DNA of 11,861 nucleotides, from assembly GCA_947175045.1 (NCBI GenBank), contig CAMWLH010000035.1:1-11861 (forward strand). Direction: 5' to 3'. Within the stretch, counting starts at the first letter, position 1. Each line of letters starts with the position of its first letter. The DNA is from an uncultured Clostridia bacterium (lineage in GTDB: Bacteria > Bacillota > Clostridia > Oscillospirales > Ruminococcaceae). Below are positions 6,123 through 11,861 of this stretch, one piece after another. A program made the translations under genes and the position numbers. The notes beneath the pieces are model-generated. The model did no database searches. It had not been told where the DNA came from and worked only from the letters and a program-made list of their open reading frames with translations.

Positions 6123-6153
6123 ATTATAAAGCATTACACTGTGTCAAAGTCAA
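6123..6153 (-). promoter_or_regulatory. MerR-type promoter with 19-bp spacer and internal dyad
   Basis: TTGACT (6148-6153) and TATAAT (6123-6128) on the minus strand are separated by 19 bp, longer than the usual 17. ACACAGTGT, a short dyad, lies near the middle of the spacer. A long spacer with a dyad is the classic layout of promoters that MerR-family proteins activate by DNA distortion. Transcription should start near 6116, just ahead of the ribosome site. Confidence 0.7.
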
Positions 6154-6178
6154 GTACTTTTTTAAAATTTTTTTAAAG

Positions 6179-6207
6179 GGAGCGGACACTTTTTCAAGTC
6201 CCGCTCC
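6179..6207 (-). terminator. Terminator hairpin after def
   Basis: GGAGCGG (6179-6185) pairs with CCGCTCC (6201-6207), with an AC/GT extension past one bulged G. On the minus strand it begins 6 nt after the def stop and is followed by CTTTAAAAAAATTTT, an imperfect T tract. It likely ends the six-gene operon before the MerR promoter. Confidence 0.55.
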
Positions 6208-6213
6208 GAATGT

Positions 6214-6624
6214 CTATATTATTTTGCCCTCGAAATGATCCATTTCGTGTTGGATTATCTGTGCGAGAAAACCCGAAAATGTCTTTATCCGCGTCTGCAT
6301 TTCCGTGTTCTGCCAGCGAACCTTGATAGACCCGAAGCGTTCCGCTCGCCGTACTCCCTCTAAGGATAGGCAGCCCTCTTCCGCGGAGTAGGGCTGTGAT
6401 CTTTTCAGTATCTCGGGGTTTATCATAACGACGGCTTCTCCGTTGTTGTCAAACACCAGTATCCGCTTCAGCTCGCCTATCATGTTCGCCGCAAGCCCGA
6501 CGCAGTGCTCGGAGTTTGCCGCGAGGGTGTCCAGCAGGTCTTGTGCTATGTGAATATCTTCTGCCGCGGCAGGCGCGGAAACGCGGCTCAGGAAGAATGT
6601 GTCACGTATTATCGGCTTTACCAT
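6214..6624 (-). CDS. def: Peptide deformylase, short clostridial-type
   Basis: Predicted metal-dependent deformylase, 136 aa, that would remove the formyl group from N-terminal Met of new proteins. The metal ligands are present: C85 in EGCLS, and H126 and H130 in the HEMDH motif with catalytic E127. The first motif, normally GxGLAAxQ, reads CVGLAANM (41-48). The Gln that helps position the substrate carbonyl is therefore Met48, and the first Gly is Cys41. I know similar short proteins with an AANMIG motif in Clostridia, so this looks like a clade feature, but activity should not be taken for granted. The protein ends soon after HEMDH. The ATG at 6624 has a perfect AGGAGG 6 nt upstream, so a longer in-frame start at 6678 is rejected. 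It overlaps the end of the ttcA-like gene by 23 nt and is last in the operon. Confidence 0.85.
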   Translation of the reverse strand: MVKPIIRDTFFLSRVSAPAAAEDIHIAQDLLDTLAANSEHCVGLAANMIGELKRILVFDNNGEAVVMINPEILKRSQPYSAEEGCLSLEGVRRAERFGSIKVRWQNTEMQTRIKTFSGFLAQIIQHEMDHFEGKII

Positions 6625-7351
6625 TTTCGTCCTCCTTATACCCCCAGCGGTCGATATTCCCCTTGCGCATAGCCCCAAAAATGCGCTGCTTTACTCCTTT
6701 GTTCTCATGCTCCAATGCAGCAAGGAACTCCTTGGTAGTCTGGCGCGTGGTGGTCTTGTCGGCGGGGCATTTCGACTTTACTATCTCAAAGCCGTTCCTT
6801 TTGGCGCAGGACATGACCGCGTGCTCGGGCGCGAACACAAGGGGTCTTATCAGCGTGATGTCCTTTCGCGAAAGATAGGATATAGGCGCAAAGCAGCCTA
6901 TCCTGCCCTCCTGAAAAAGGTTCATTATAAATGTCTCGATAGCGTCGTCGTTGTTGTGACCGAGAGCTATCTTGTTGCAGCCCGCCGCCTTTGCCTCGTC
7001 GTGGAGCGCGCCTCGCCGCATTTTCGCGCACAGTGAGCAGGGATTAGGCTCTTTTCTGATATCGAACACTATCTCACCGATATCCGTCCGAATAAGCCGG
7101 AATTCCACCCCAAGCTCCCCGCAAAGTCTCTCCACGGGAGAATAATCCGTTTCGACCCCGCCGAAGCGCGGGTCGAGCGTTATCGCCGTAATATCGTATT
7201 TCTTTTCGTAGAACCGCCGCATTTTTGCCAGACCCGCCAACAGGACTAAGCTGTCCTTTCCGCCCGAAACTCCTACCGCGATCCTGTCACCGTCCTCAAT
7301 AAGGTCAAATTCCTGACAGGCGCGTCGAATATATCCCAAAATTTTCTGCAT
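6602..7351 (-). CDS. ttcA: TtcA-like tRNA 2-thiocytidine synthetase (PP-loop ATPase)
   Basis: PP-loop ATP pyrophosphatase of the TtcA/TilS superfamily, 249 aa. TtcA proteins activate C32 of certain tRNAs by adenylation and insert sulfur, using a [4Fe-4S] cluster. Visible features are the PP-loop SGGKDS (29-34), the CSLC pair (C105, C108) followed by AKMRRGAL, LGHNNDDAIET (130-140), and a third cysteine C195 in KCPAD. The two-plus-one cysteine layout matches cluster binding in TtcA and argues against TilS, the lysidine synthetase. It is shorter than E. coli TtcA (about 311 aa), as is common in Firmicutes. The ribosome site AGGA is 6 nt upstream of the ATG. It starts 15 nt after ispF, and its last codons contain the def ribosome site and start, so translation of the two is probably coupled. 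The exact tRNA target is inferred from the family. Confidence 0.8.
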   Translation of the reverse strand: MQKILGYIRRACQEFDLIEDGDRIAVGVSGGKDSLVLLAGLAKMRRFYEKKYDITAITLDPRFGGVETDYSPVERLCGELGVEFRLIRTDIGEIVFDIRKEPNPCSLCAKMRRGALHDEAKAAGCNKIALGHNNDDAIETFIMNLFQEGRIGCFAPISYLSRKDITLIRPLVFAPEHAVMSCAKRNGFEIVKSKCPADKTTTRQTTKEFLAALEHENKGVKQRIFGAMRKGNIDRWGYKEDENGKADNT

Positions 7352-7366
7352 TCTGTTTCCTAACCG

Positions 7367-7834
7367 TCAAATTATAATTGCCGCCGCCTGCGCCGCTATG
7401 CCCATTCCCGCAAGACCCAAGCCCTCTTCGGTGGTAGCCTTGACGGATATCTGCGATATATCGCAGCCGAAAGCCGCGGCGAGATTTTCTCTCATTTTCA
7501 AAATATAGGGCGAGAGCTTGGGGCGTTCCGCCACTATCGTTACGTCTATGTTACCGAGGGAATAACCGTGCTCCCTCATAAGCCCGATGACCCTGCCGAG
7601 CAGCTCCATGCTGTCCGCGCCCTCATATTGAGGGTCGCTGTCGGGGAACAGCTTTCCGATATCCCCCAGAGCCAGCGCGCCCAGAACAGCGTCCATGACC
7701 GCGTGGACTGCCACGTCAGCGTCGGAGTGCCCAAGCAGCCCCATCTCAAAGGGTACCTCTACCCCGCAGAGCACCAGCCGCCTGCCCTCGCAAAGTCTAT
7801 GTACGTCGTAGCCTTGTCCTATCCTGATCTTCAT
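7367..7834 (-). CDS. ispF: 2-C-methyl-D-erythritol 2,4-cyclodiphosphate synthase
   Basis: Fifth step of the MEP isoprenoid pathway: it cyclises CDP-ME 2-phosphate to ME-cPP, releasing CMP. The protein is 155 aa, the normal length, and family members are homotrimers. The metal ligands D10 and H12 (GYDVHR) and H44 are present, along with GHSDADV (35-41), DIGKLFPDSDP (58-68), ERPKL (103-107) and KATTEEGLG (132-140). The C-terminal loop, usually FTGRGEGIA, is shortened to LAGMGIA and lacks the usual Arg. It lies 7 nt after ispD, and its GAGGT ribosome site overlaps the ispD stop, so the two are translationally linked. The ispDF order is common in bacteria. Here the two are separate genes, not the bifunctional fusion seen in some other groups. 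Confidence 0.95.
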   Translation of the reverse strand: MKIRIGQGYDVHRLCEGRRLVLCGVEVPFEMGLLGHSDADVAVHAVMDAVLGALALGDIGKLFPDSDPQYEGADSMELLGRVIGLMREHGYSLGNIDVTIVAERPKLSPYILKMRENLAAAFGCDISQISVKATTEEGLGLAGMGIAAQAAAIII

Positions 7835-7841
7835 TTTTACC

Positions 7842-8537
7842 TCAAATCATCTTTACCGTTTTCTTGTTCATAAAAACTGCGTTTGCCATTGCCAGATCCT
7901 CGGGGCGGGTTATTTTCATGTTGCAGCCGTTTATTTCCGTTATTCTGACGTATTTTCCGCACAGCTCCATAATGCTGCTGTCGTCAGTTACGTCATTGGC
8001 GCGGCTGCCAAGTCTCTCCAGACATTCCAGATACAGCGCTCTGCGGAACGCCTGCGGAGTCTGCGCACAGTAGGTCTTTTTGCGGGGAACGGTCTCCTCA
8101 ATAAATCCATTGCCGCCCACAACTTTTATGGTGTCGGGGGAGGGGGCGGCGGCTATCGCGCAGTCGTAGCGCTCCGCGTCCGCGAGAACTCTGTCGATAT
8201 CCTCGGTGTCGATAAGGGGTCTTGCGCCGTCGTGAACGGCTATTATATCCGCGCGTGGGGATACCTCCGCCAGAGCGTTCTTTACCGAGAGCACTCGGGT
8301 CTCTCCGCCCGCGATCACCGATTTTAGCTTTGTTACTCCAAAGTTGCGGGCGAGCTTTTCATAGCGCTCAAGCTCGTCGGCGGGAGCGGCGATGATTATT
8401 TCGTCGACTTTTTCGGAGCGCTCGAATTTAAGGGCGCTCATAACGAATACGGGGGTATCCCCAATCTTGGCGAGCTGCTTGTTGACGCCGCCCATACGCG
8501 AGGACGCACCCGCAGCCAGAATTATGCAAGAAATCAT
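7842..8537 (-). CDS. ispD: 2-C-methyl-D-erythritol 4-phosphate cytidylyltransferase
   Basis: Third step of the MEP pathway: it joins MEP and CTP to give CDP-ME and pyrophosphate. The protein is 231 aa, the normal family length. The nucleotide-binding signature LAAG-SSRMG-NKQ (7-21) includes R14 and K20. Others are VHDGARP (101-107) with the metal-binding Asp, DTIK (135-138), the TPQAF motif (160-164), TDDSS (184-188) and a late MKITRPEDL (207-215). The start at 8537 is preferred because the enzyme begins directly with ISCIILAAG, as relatives do, and AGGTG lies 6 nt upstream. An upstream in-frame ATG at 8591 would run through the intergenic hairpin. It is 108 nt after pheA and 7 nt before ispF. 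Confidence 0.95.
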   Translation of the reverse strand: MISCIILAAGASSRMGGVNKQLAKIGDTPVFVMSALKFERSEKVDEIIIAAPADELERYEKLARNFGVTKLKSVIAGGETRVLSVKNALAEVSPRADIIAVHDGARPLIDTEDIDRVLADAERYDCAIAAAPSPDTIKVVGGNGFIEETVPRKKTYCAQTPQAFRRALYLECLERLGSRANDVTDDSSIMELCGKYVRITEINGCNMKITRPEDLAMANAVFMNKKTVKMI

Positions 8538-8567
8538 TTCGATCACCTGAAAAAATTTTGATTTGGA

Positions 8568-8594
8568 GGTATCGGGGCAGTCAGCCCCCATACC
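8568..8594 (-). other. Hairpin in the pheA-ispD gap
   Basis: The two 11-nt arms (8568-8578 and 8584-8594) pair with a single mismatch around a 5-nt loop. On the minus strand a run of six Ts follows 11 nt later. The T run is too far for a textbook terminator. It could reduce transcription into ispD or stabilise an mRNA end. The remaining gap also holds the palindrome CCTCTCGAGAGG at 8605-8616. Confidence 0.4.
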
Positions 8595-8645
8595 GCAGCC
8601 TTACCCTCTCGAGAGGACACCGCCTAAGCCGTATTCCCCATCCCG

Positions 8646-9764
8646 TCAGAAATTCCCGTGCAGCTTAAAGTAGTTGAGCTCGCTCTCCAGATTATTCAGC
8701 AGCTTGCGTATAACGGGCTGGTGGATATTCCCCGTAAACTCGATATAAAACATATAGTCCTCGGGGAATTTCTTCTTGACCTCTATCGGCAGCGGCTTTG
8801 ATTGTATCTTGGTCATGCTGAGCCCGTTGACGGCGAATTTTGTCAGCAGCCTGTACAGCGCCCCCGAGATATTCGGGATAGAGAGCGATACCGCCACTAT
8901 CTGCGCGCCATCGTACACCTCCAACTGCTTTGAGATACAGATAAACCGCGTGCAGTTGTCGGGATCGCTTGCTATGCCCTTGCGGAGTATATCCAGCCCG
9001 TGCATTTCCGCGCATTCCTCAGAGCAAATGCAGCCGAGCTCTCCACTCGGGTTCTCGGAGACCATCTGCGCGGCGGAGGCGTTGTTGTGGTAGGGTATCA
9101 CGGTAAGCCCGCCGCGGGACTCTATGTATTCCTCGCATTGGCGTATAGCCTGCTCGTGCCCGAAAAGTATTCTTATATCTTCTTCAGAAACCCCTCTTTT
9201 CGCCGCCAGAACATGGGCGCACTCCACCGTTATGGTGCGGTTGATGTACACTTTGTGCTTCTCCAGCAGCTCCATATTCAGCGTGACCTCGCCCGCGGTG
9301 CTGTTTTCCACGGGGATTATACCGTAGTCCACGTCGCCGTTCTCCACCGCCTCGAAAACCTCCGAAAAAGCCGCGTAATAGCTTATGCTGCCGCTGTCGA
9401 AAAGCGCCTTGCAGGCGGCGTGACCGTAGGCTCCCTCAATACCCTGGACGGCTACCGATGGGCGCTCCTTTATCCGTGAAACGTGCGGTATTTCGTCGGC
9501 GGGAGTTATCTCGTTTATCTGGCTGCACTTAGAGATGTCCATTATATTCATGAACAGGAATGCGGCGCTTTTGCGGAGCTTTTCTGGAGTGTTCGCCTTA
9601 ACGTTGTCAATAATGAATTTTTCCCTGTCCCGCTGGAATACCACCATATTGTTCGCCGCCTTGTATTTCGCCACCTCGTTGGCGAGCTCCATGCGGCGCA
9701 GGAAAAGCTCCAGTATCTCGTCGTCGATACCGTCTATCCTCTGCCTTATCTCACTTAAGTCCAT
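8646..9764 (-). CDS. pheA: Bifunctional chorismate mutase / prephenate dehydratase
   Basis: Phenylalanine synthesis enzyme, 372 aa: chorismate to prephenate to phenylpyruvate. Residues 1-85 are an AroQ-type chorismate mutase helix domain (IRQRIDGIDDEILELFLRR, EVAKYK, RDREK; the catalytic-type Arg and Lys residues are R9, R24, K35 and R47). Residues about 103-280 are prephenate dehydratase, with GIEGAYGHAACKALF, PVENSTAGEV (151-160) and the catalytic TRF (272-274). Residues about 288-368 are an ACT domain for phenylalanine feedback, with GALY (301-304). The usual ESRP motif reads QSKP (321-324). The ATG has AAAGGAG with a 6-nt spacer. It starts 10 nt after the pseudokinase stop, so the two are almost certainly one transcript. 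The N-terminal mutase fusion resembles the enterobacterial P-protein layout. Confidence 0.95.
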   Translation of the reverse strand: MDLSEIRQRIDGIDDEILELFLRRMELANEVAKYKAANNMVVFQRDREKFIIDNVKANTPEKLRKSAAFLFMNIMDISKCSQINEITPADEIPHVSRIKERPSVAVQGIEGAYGHAACKALFDSGSISYYAAFSEVFEAVENGDVDYGIIPVENSTAGEVTLNMELLEKHKVYINRTITVECAHVLAAKRGVSEEDIRILFGHEQAIRQCEEYIESRGGLTVIPYHNNASAAQMVSENPSGELGCICSEECAEMHGLDILRKGIASDPDNCTRFICISKQLEVYDGAQIVAVSLSIPNISGALYRLLTKFAVNGLSMTKIQSKPLPIEVKKKFPEDYMFYIEFTGNIHQPVIRKLLNNLESELNYFKLHGNF

Positions 9765-9774
9765 TATATCTCCT

Positions 9775-11574
9775 TTAATTTACGGGTATTCTTCCGCCGG
9801 GAAGCGGGCTCGTGTCCTCGGTGAGCGGCTCGTCACGCTGCTCCTGCTCCGAGGTCTCGGGCTTGCTCTCCTTGAAGTTCCGAGCGGCGTAGACGATTAT
9901 AGTTTCGCCCTCCTCTACGTTCACCAGGTCGCCGATTTCCTTGCTGCATTCCGCCACGTATCCGTCGTCAACGTCGTTGGTGCGCTTGTTCTCAACGGAA
10001 TACTTTATATTAAGATTGTTAAGCTTGCTTATATATTCGGGGAGGGTAACGCCGACATAGTCTGGCAGCGGCACAAGGCTGCGTCCCTTGCTTACCTTGA
10101 CCTCTATCTGTATGCCCTCGGAGACCATCGTTCCCGCGTTTATCGACTGGTCGTACATCATTCCCGCGGAGTATTCCTCGGAGTATTCATAGTCTGGAAT
10201 AAACGTGAACGTTCCCTCATAGCGGGAAACGGTATTCTCAAAGCTGCGGTTGGTGAAATCGGGCAGGGATATATTCGCGCCTGCCGCGGAATTTGAGCTA
10301 TTGGTATCGTCTGACGTTTCGGGCGCTGTGGGAGCTTCTCCAGACCCCTGCTCCGAGGTGTCGGCGGGAACGCTCCCGCTGTTTGTGCCCGGGCTTTCAC
10401 TTGTAGCGATATCCGGCGGCTCGGAGGAGGAATTATCGGGCTGAGGCGCGAACGCTCCCCCCAAAGTCATGGCAAAAACTATCGCAAAGGCTATCAGAAC
10501 CGCTCCCGCGATACCCAGAACTATGAGGGTTTTAACGCGCTCCTTTTTCTGCTTTGCGAGCTTTTTCTGCTGCTGTTTGGTAAGCGGTCGGTCGGATACG
10601 GGCTTGCCGTCGCTGCCGTATTTCGGCTGCGCGAACAGCTTGTCTACGAACTCGGTTATGCTCCTTATGCGGGATTCGGTGGACAGCCGCATTCCGTTCA
10701 TAATGACCTTTGATATGTTGGCGGGAACATTGCGGTTTATCATCATCGGCTCGAGCATACTCCCGCCCGTTCGGGCTATCGCTTCCTGGGGATTTGCCCC
10801 CGTAAGAACGCGGTACAGCACCGCCGCGATACCGTAAACATCCGTCCAGGTACCGTTTATCTCGTTTGTGTACTGCTCGGGAGCGGCATACCCCGCGAAT
10901 ACCTCGCAGGCAATCTCGGTGTTTGTGGTGCGGGCGGCGGATATGGAAAATCCGGTCAGCTTTAGCTCCATCTTGTCCGTTACAAAGATAGTCTGCGGAG
11001 AGATGCCGCGGTGGATTATTCCCGCGGAATGGATAAGGCTTATGGTGGTCAGTATCGGCGGGAAAAGCTCCTTTACCTGCTCCCACGACATTTCCCCCGC
11101 AGAGTTAGCGAGGTAGGTTTTGAGCGATATGCCGTTGATAAACTCAAAGACGGTGTAGCAGGTGTTATTCTCGTAGAAAACGTCCAGAACCGTCTGTATG
11201 TGCGACATTCCGCGGGACTTCATAAGAGACTTGCCCAGGTCGGCGAATTCCGACATATAGGTCTTGTAGAGCGGCATCATGCCTGCACTTACAACTATCT
11301 CCCCCTCGCCCTTTTTCCTGGAACAGAGGGTGTCGGGCATAAATTCCTTTATTGTCACCTTTATCCCCGCGGCTGTGTCAAAGCCTATATACACCGCGCC
11401 TTCGCCGTTGTAGCTCAGCAGCTTTCCCACGATATAGCGCTCGTTGAGAAAGGTCTTGGGCGCGAGATACGCGGGAATGCAGGGTGTGTTCTCCTGATAT
11501 CCGCAGAGCTTGCAGGGACCGTCATAGGTCTTGTCGTTCATGCAGCCCATGCAGAGAGTAGTTTCTTTTATCAT
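9775..11574 (-). CDS. Zinc-ribbon / PASTA serine-threonine pseudokinase, membrane anchored
   Basis: 599 aa, built like PrkC/Stk kinases. Residues 8-24 form a zinc ribbon (C8, C11, C21, C24), and 45-315 a protein-kinase fold. A Lys/Gln-rich juxtamembrane stretch (332-346) precedes a single membrane helix (about 348-371). A Ser/Pro/Glu/Thr-rich outer linker (about 375-432) and two PASTA repeats (about 435-497 and 498-566) follow. The Gly-rich loop is kept as GEGAVY, and the ATP-anchoring Lys is K76 (TIKEF). However, HRD reads HRG (188-190), so the catalytic Asp is absent. The following Asn is Thr195, and the DFG metal Asp is Gly208 (reads GFS). APE (231-233) and DVYG (245-248) remain. This pattern predicts a pseudokinase that may still sense muropeptides outside and act as a scaffold inside. 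It is first in the operon, with pheA 10 nt downstream. AAAGGTGA is the ribosome site. Confidence 0.9.
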   Translation of the reverse strand: MIKETTLCMGCMNDKTYDGPCKLCGYQENTPCIPAYLAPKTFLNERYIVGKLLSYNGEGAVYIGFDTAAGIKVTIKEFMPDTLCSRKKGEGEIVVSAGMMPLYKTYMSEFADLGKSLMKSRGMSHIQTVLDVFYENNTCYTVFEFINGISLKTYLANSAGEMSWEQVKELFPPILTTISLIHSAGIIHRGISPQTIFVTDKMELKLTGFSISAARTTNTEIACEVFAGYAAPEQYTNEINGTWTDVYGIAAVLYRVLTGANPQEAIARTGGSMLEPMMINRNVPANISKVIMNGMRLSTESRIRSITEFVDKLFAQPKYGSDGKPVSDRPLTKQQQKKLAKQKKERVKTLIVLGIAGAVLIAFAIVFAMTLGGAFAPQPDNSSSEPPDIATSESPGTNSGSVPADTSEQGSGEAPTAPETSDDTNSSNSAAGANISLPDFTNRSFENTVSRYEGTFTFIPDYEYSEEYSAGMMYDQSINAGTMVSEGIQIEVKVSKGRSLVPLPDYVGVTLPEYISKLNNLNIKYSVENKRTNDVDDGYVAECSKEIGDLVNVEEGETIIVYAARNFKESKPETSEQEQRDEPLTEDTSPLPGGRIPVN

Positions 11575-11611
11575 AGGTTTTCACCTTTCGGATATAGTTC
11601 TATACTCTAAT

Positions 11612-11640
11612 ACTATACTCCAAATCAGGCAAAAAGTCAA
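11612..11640 (-). promoter_or_regulatory. Sigma-A promoter of the pseudokinase-pheA-ispDF-ttcA-def operon
   Basis: TTGACT (11635-11640) and TATAGT (11612-11617) on the minus strand are separated by 17 bp. Transcription should start near 11605, about 30 nt before the ATG at 11574. Each downstream gap is short except pheA-ispD, and no other strong promoter is seen within the unit. Confidence 0.8.
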
Positions 11641-11664
11641 CCGTTTTAGGGCGCATTTCAAAAT

Positions 11665-11681
11665 TGTATCCAAATTGTAAC
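11665..11681 (+). promoter_or_regulatory. WalR-like direct repeat TGTATC-N5-TGTAAC
   Basis: Two TGTA hexamers separated by 5 bp resemble the WalR (YycF) consensus TGTWAH-N5-TGTWAH, with one mismatch (the T in TGTATC). It lies 24 bp upstream of the pseudokinase -35 box and reads on the plus strand. WalRK controls cell-wall genes in Firmicutes and is linked to PASTA kinases. The match is short and may be chance. Confidence 0.3.
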
Positions 11682-11861
11682 TTTTTCTTTTGCATTTTGA
11701 ATATTTTTGCGCCGCTCCCGACGATGTTTGTTGGGTATAATGACCAATATAGGTAAGAGGCAATAATTGAGAACCGTAATTATCGGCTTACAATCGCAGG
11801 TAAAGTTGATATAAATGAAAATTTATGCTGGCACGCTAATTTTTTGTTAGATTTATTGTGT
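11682..11861. other. Right-edge AT-rich region without a supported gene
   Basis: No convincing coding region is seen. A TATAAT at 11736-11741 on the plus strand lacks a good -35 box. AAGAGG (11755-11760) precedes a 15-codon TTG-started frame ending at 11814. A gene starting beyond the right edge on the plus strand could use these, but nothing in the window proves it. Confidence 0.3.

Noticed and set aside
6625..6678. N-terminal extension of the deformylase
   Set aside because: The ATG at 6624 has an ideal AGGAGG site, and the extension would read deep into the ttcA-like gene.
8538..8591. N-terminal extension of IspD
   Set aside because: IspD proteins begin right before the LAAG motif, and the later ATG has a good ribosome site; the extension runs through the intergenic hairpin.
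8605..8616. Palindrome CCTCTCGAGAGG as a regulatory site
   Set aside because: It is in the middle of an operon away from any promoter and is short enough to be chance.
9000..11610. Several long plus-strand open frames opposite pheA and the pseudokinase gene
   Set aside because: They are antisense shadows of two well supported genes and show no family motifs.
11767..11814. 15-codon leader peptide started by TTG
   Set aside because: It has an AAGAGG site 6 nt upstream but no convincing promoter, and no downstream gene is visible to be regulated.
11829..11844. Sigma-54 type promoter (TGGCACG)
   Set aside because: The -24 half is perfect, but the -12 element lacks the required GC (the sequence is TTTTT), so it does not qualify.
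1..11861. CRISPR arrays, tRNA, rRNA, transposase genes
   Set aside because: No regular short repeats, cloverleaf sequences, rRNA segments or transposase motifs were seen on either strand.

Overview
The window reads as a chromosomal segment of an anaerobic Firmicute of the class Clostridia, most like the Ruminococcus/Oscillospiraceae group. The grounds are strong AGGAGG-type ribosome binding sites, sigma-A promoters with TTGA(C/T)T and TATAAT boxes, a PASTA-type kinase relative, the MEP isoprenoid pathway (ispD, ispF), a short clostridial-type peptide deformylase, and a FucO-type lactaldehyde reductase. This placement is inferred from gene content; no rRNA or tRNA is present to confirm it.

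Layout from left to right. (1) Positions 1-3340: an unrecognised 209-residue gene (minus strand) diverges from a plus-strand pair. That pair is a soluble chemoreceptor with a PocR ligand-binding domain, followed by fucO, the lactaldehyde/1,2-propanediol oxidoreductase. It ends at a long hairpin. (2) About 3340-4265: an AT-rich patch with one VanZ-like membrane protein, a possible 44-codon Cys/His-rich small ORF on the minus strand, and several palindromes. Its composition differs from both sides and suggests acquired or repetitive DNA. (3) 4269-6153: a two-gene minus-strand unit, a MerR regulator with a GyrI-like effector domain followed by an AAC(3)-family acetyltransferase. It is driven by a promoter with a 19-bp spacer typical of MerR control, and the two genes are separated by a perfect 19-bp inverted repeat. 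(4) 6179-11640: a six-gene minus-strand unit: PASTA pseudokinase, pheA, ispD, ispF, a ttcA-like gene and a def-like gene. It starts at a good sigma-A promoter at 11612-11640 and ends at a hairpin after def.

The PocR receptor beside fucO suggests that sensing of a small diol or related metabolite is linked to propanediol metabolism. The MerR/AAC pair looks like a drug- or metabolite-responsive module. The long operon joins housekeeping genes (phenylalanine and isoprenoid synthesis, tRNA thiolation, N-terminal deformylation) behind a membrane protein shaped like a PASTA kinase that has lost the Asp residues needed for catalysis.

I do not see a clearly new defence or mobile system. The most interesting points are the PocR-chemoreceptor/FucO pair, the zinc-ribbon/pseudokinase/PASTA protein, the MerR-AAC control region with its perfect inverted repeat, and the structured AT-rich patch around 3980-4170.
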